From Spirulina major PCC 6313 (lineage in GTDB: Bacteria > Cyanobacteriota > Cyanobacteriia > Cyanobacteriales > Spirulinaceae): DNA of 64,000 nucleotides. The translations under genes were made by a program, and so were the position numbers. Shown here in pieces: positions 63,259-64,000 of this stretch (position 1 is the stretch's first letter; each line of letters opens with the position of its first letter). The DNA is taken from positions 1,401,173 through 1,465,172 of the forward strand of contig NZ_KV878783.1 in the NCBI RefSeq assembly GCF_001890765.1, given 5' to 3'. Under the pieces are notes generated by a model. It saw only the letters and a list, made by a program, of their open reading frames with translations, was not told the DNA's origin and ran no database searches.

Positions 63259-63431
63259 GACAGGCAAGGGGCTTATGGAGGTTAACTATTTAATCCGGTA
63301 ATTGAAAAAGGCTCTAAACCTCTAGCGAGCAAGATGCTCGCATTACGGAATTACCGGATTATTTCCGTAAGTTTCATAAGCCCCTTGTTCCAGAGTCTCT
63401 ACATGTCCTAACTGCCCTGGCTAGTGCTATA
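63235..63431 (+). repeat. MITE-like repeat, 197-bp family, copy 2
   Basis: This copy has the same length as the one at 32673-32869 and differs at about ten positions. Its ends are TATAGCAGTGGACA and TGGCTAGTGCTATA. Its first 24 bp encode the end of ProB and the stop codon. Confidence 0.88.
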
Positions 63432-63439
63432 ACCCAAGC

Positions 63440-63469
63440 GGGATAGCAAGCCTTTGGCCGTGCTATCCC
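63440..63469 (+). terminator. Hairpin after proB
   Basis: GGGATAGCA and TGCTATCCC form a perfect 9-bp stem with a 12-nt loop. There is no T run, so a terminator role is only possible. Confidence 0.4.
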
Positions 63470-63516
63470 TCAATTGTGCAGTGATCACAGTGATTACACC
63501 CATAGATTAAATTTGC

Positions 63517-63642
63517 CTAGTGCAGCGTCAATGCCAAGAATGAGGATGTTTGTAGGGTGCTGTTAGCGAAGCGTAACGCACCGTCCCATTGAGCGTTGGA
63601 CATTCAATACGATCCGAATATTAAGGCTTGACCCTGCACTAG
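63517..63642. repeat. MITE-like repeat, 126-bp family
   Basis: The ends CTAGTGCAGCGTCAA and TTGACCCTGCACTAG are inverted repeats with one mismatch. The interior matches 14524-14629 in reverse orientation. It lies directly before the IS630-type gene, whose left end must start close to 63642. Confidence 0.78.
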
Positions 63643-63710
63643 TGCTTAGTCAAAGAGATAGTGCCGAGTGAGAAGAGTAAGATGAAGTCAGTTTCTCAAC
63701 CAAGGCTGAC

Positions 63711-64000
63711 ATGGTCAAAAAATACGTTGTGCGCTTAAGCGACGAAGAACGACAAAACCTCCAGGAAATTGTCACCACGGGGAAACGAGCTGCGGCTCTG
63801 ATCAATCATGCCCGAATTCTCCTCAAAGCCGATTGCCAGCAATCCCCCGGTTGGCGAGATCAGGATATAAAAGAAGCCCTTGATATTAGCCTTAGAACCA
63901 TTGAGCGAGTGCGGAAACGATTTGTCGAAGAGGGGCTAGAGGCAGCCTTAAGCCCTCGTCCCCATCCCCGTCGCCCCCGAAAAGTGGATGGGCACACGGA
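63711..64000 (+). CDS. IS630-type transposase, N-terminal part (cut by window edge)
   Basis: The frame from the ATG at 63711 is open to the window end (96 codons). It reads MVKKYVVRLSDEERQNLQEI, then a helix-turn-helix with AAALINHARILLKAD and DIKEALDISLRTIERVRKRF, then EEGLEAALSPRPHPRRPRK. This is the DNA-binding N-terminus of IS630-family transposases; the DDE catalytic domain is beyond the edge. The upstream 70 bp should hold the left terminal repeat, which I cannot define with one end missing. Confidence 0.88.
   Translation, partial: MVKKYVVRLSDEERQNLQEIVTTGKRAAALINHARILLKADCQQSPGWRDQDIKEALDISLRTIERVRKRFVEEGLEAALSPRPHPRRPRKVDGHT

Larger units (their letters stand above)
63259..63710. other. 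Intergenic region after proB, mostly mobile repeats
   Basis: This stretch of about 450 bp is the rest of the 197-bp element (to 63431), a hairpin at 63440-63469, and the 126-bp element (63517-63642). It leads into the IS630-type transposase gene. No other gene is seen. Confidence 0.6.

Overview
The window is chromosomal DNA from a cyanobacterium. The evidence is direct: genes for photosystem II (psbU, psbX), the photosynthetic NDH complex (ndhS), magnesium chelatase (chlI), oxygen-dependent coproporphyrinogen oxidase (hemF) and Ycf66, plus the octamer GCGATCGC (HIP1) recurring inside and between genes on both strands. Base composition is moderately GC-rich. I cannot name the genus from sequence alone. 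There is no rRNA operon, CRISPR array, prophage or recognisable natural-product cluster; most genes are housekeeping or signalling genes in short transcription units.

Layout. 1-6.7 kb: smc (cut by the window edge), an esterase, a DUF2752 membrane protein with a 55-aa partner, a TM2-domain gene split by a tnpB-only IS200/IS605-type element, and tRNA-Ser(CGA). 6.8-10.5 kb: a large six-PAS/GAF histidine kinase. 10.7-14.5 kb: a three-gene overlapping unit (DUF2079, GT-C-like membrane protein, GNAT acyltransferase). 15-17.8 kb: pentapeptide-repeat protein, small membrane protein, CsaA-like protein, FHA protein. 17.8-24.4 kb: copper P-type ATPase, a tldD/Uma2/tldE unit, psbU. 24.5-32.6 kb: nadB, a caspase-fold protein lacking both catalytic residues, a YgjP-type metallopeptidase, a 51-aa gene, a PLP decarboxylase, a TerD protein. 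33-42 kb: an RCK-type channel and a divergent saccharopine dehydrogenase-like gene, a second PAS kinase related to the first, a LysR regulator, a HerA-like ATPase, a DOPA-dioxygenase-like protein. 42.5-50.6 kb: tmk, ycf66-psbX, a HEAT-repeat protein, a methyltransferase, a HAS-barrel protein, ndhS, rodA, mrp, an SRPBCC protein. 50.7-64 kb: hemF, a STAS protein, a TPR-CHAT protein, chlI followed by an MCE-type lipid-transport ATPase and MlaD-like protein, an S13 carboxypeptidase, a methyltransferase/GT2 pair, proB, and the start of an IS630-type transposase.

The most notable layer is the small mobile DNA. (i) The tnpB element sits exactly between TTAC and the host sequence and ends in TCAA; joining the flanks restores one clean 74-codon TM2 gene. 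(ii) At least four families of short inverted-repeat (MITE-like) elements are scattered between genes, several with two or three copies in the window. In two places, the 3' ends of proB and of the GNAT gene, the last codons and the stop codon lie inside the terminal repeat of such an element. (iii) A structured inverted-repeat unit lies upstream of chlI. I found no multi-gene system that I would call new. The best leads are the reversible TM2 disruption, the element-donated gene ends, the YN pseudo-caspase, and the two-RCK channel with a non-canonical pore sequence.
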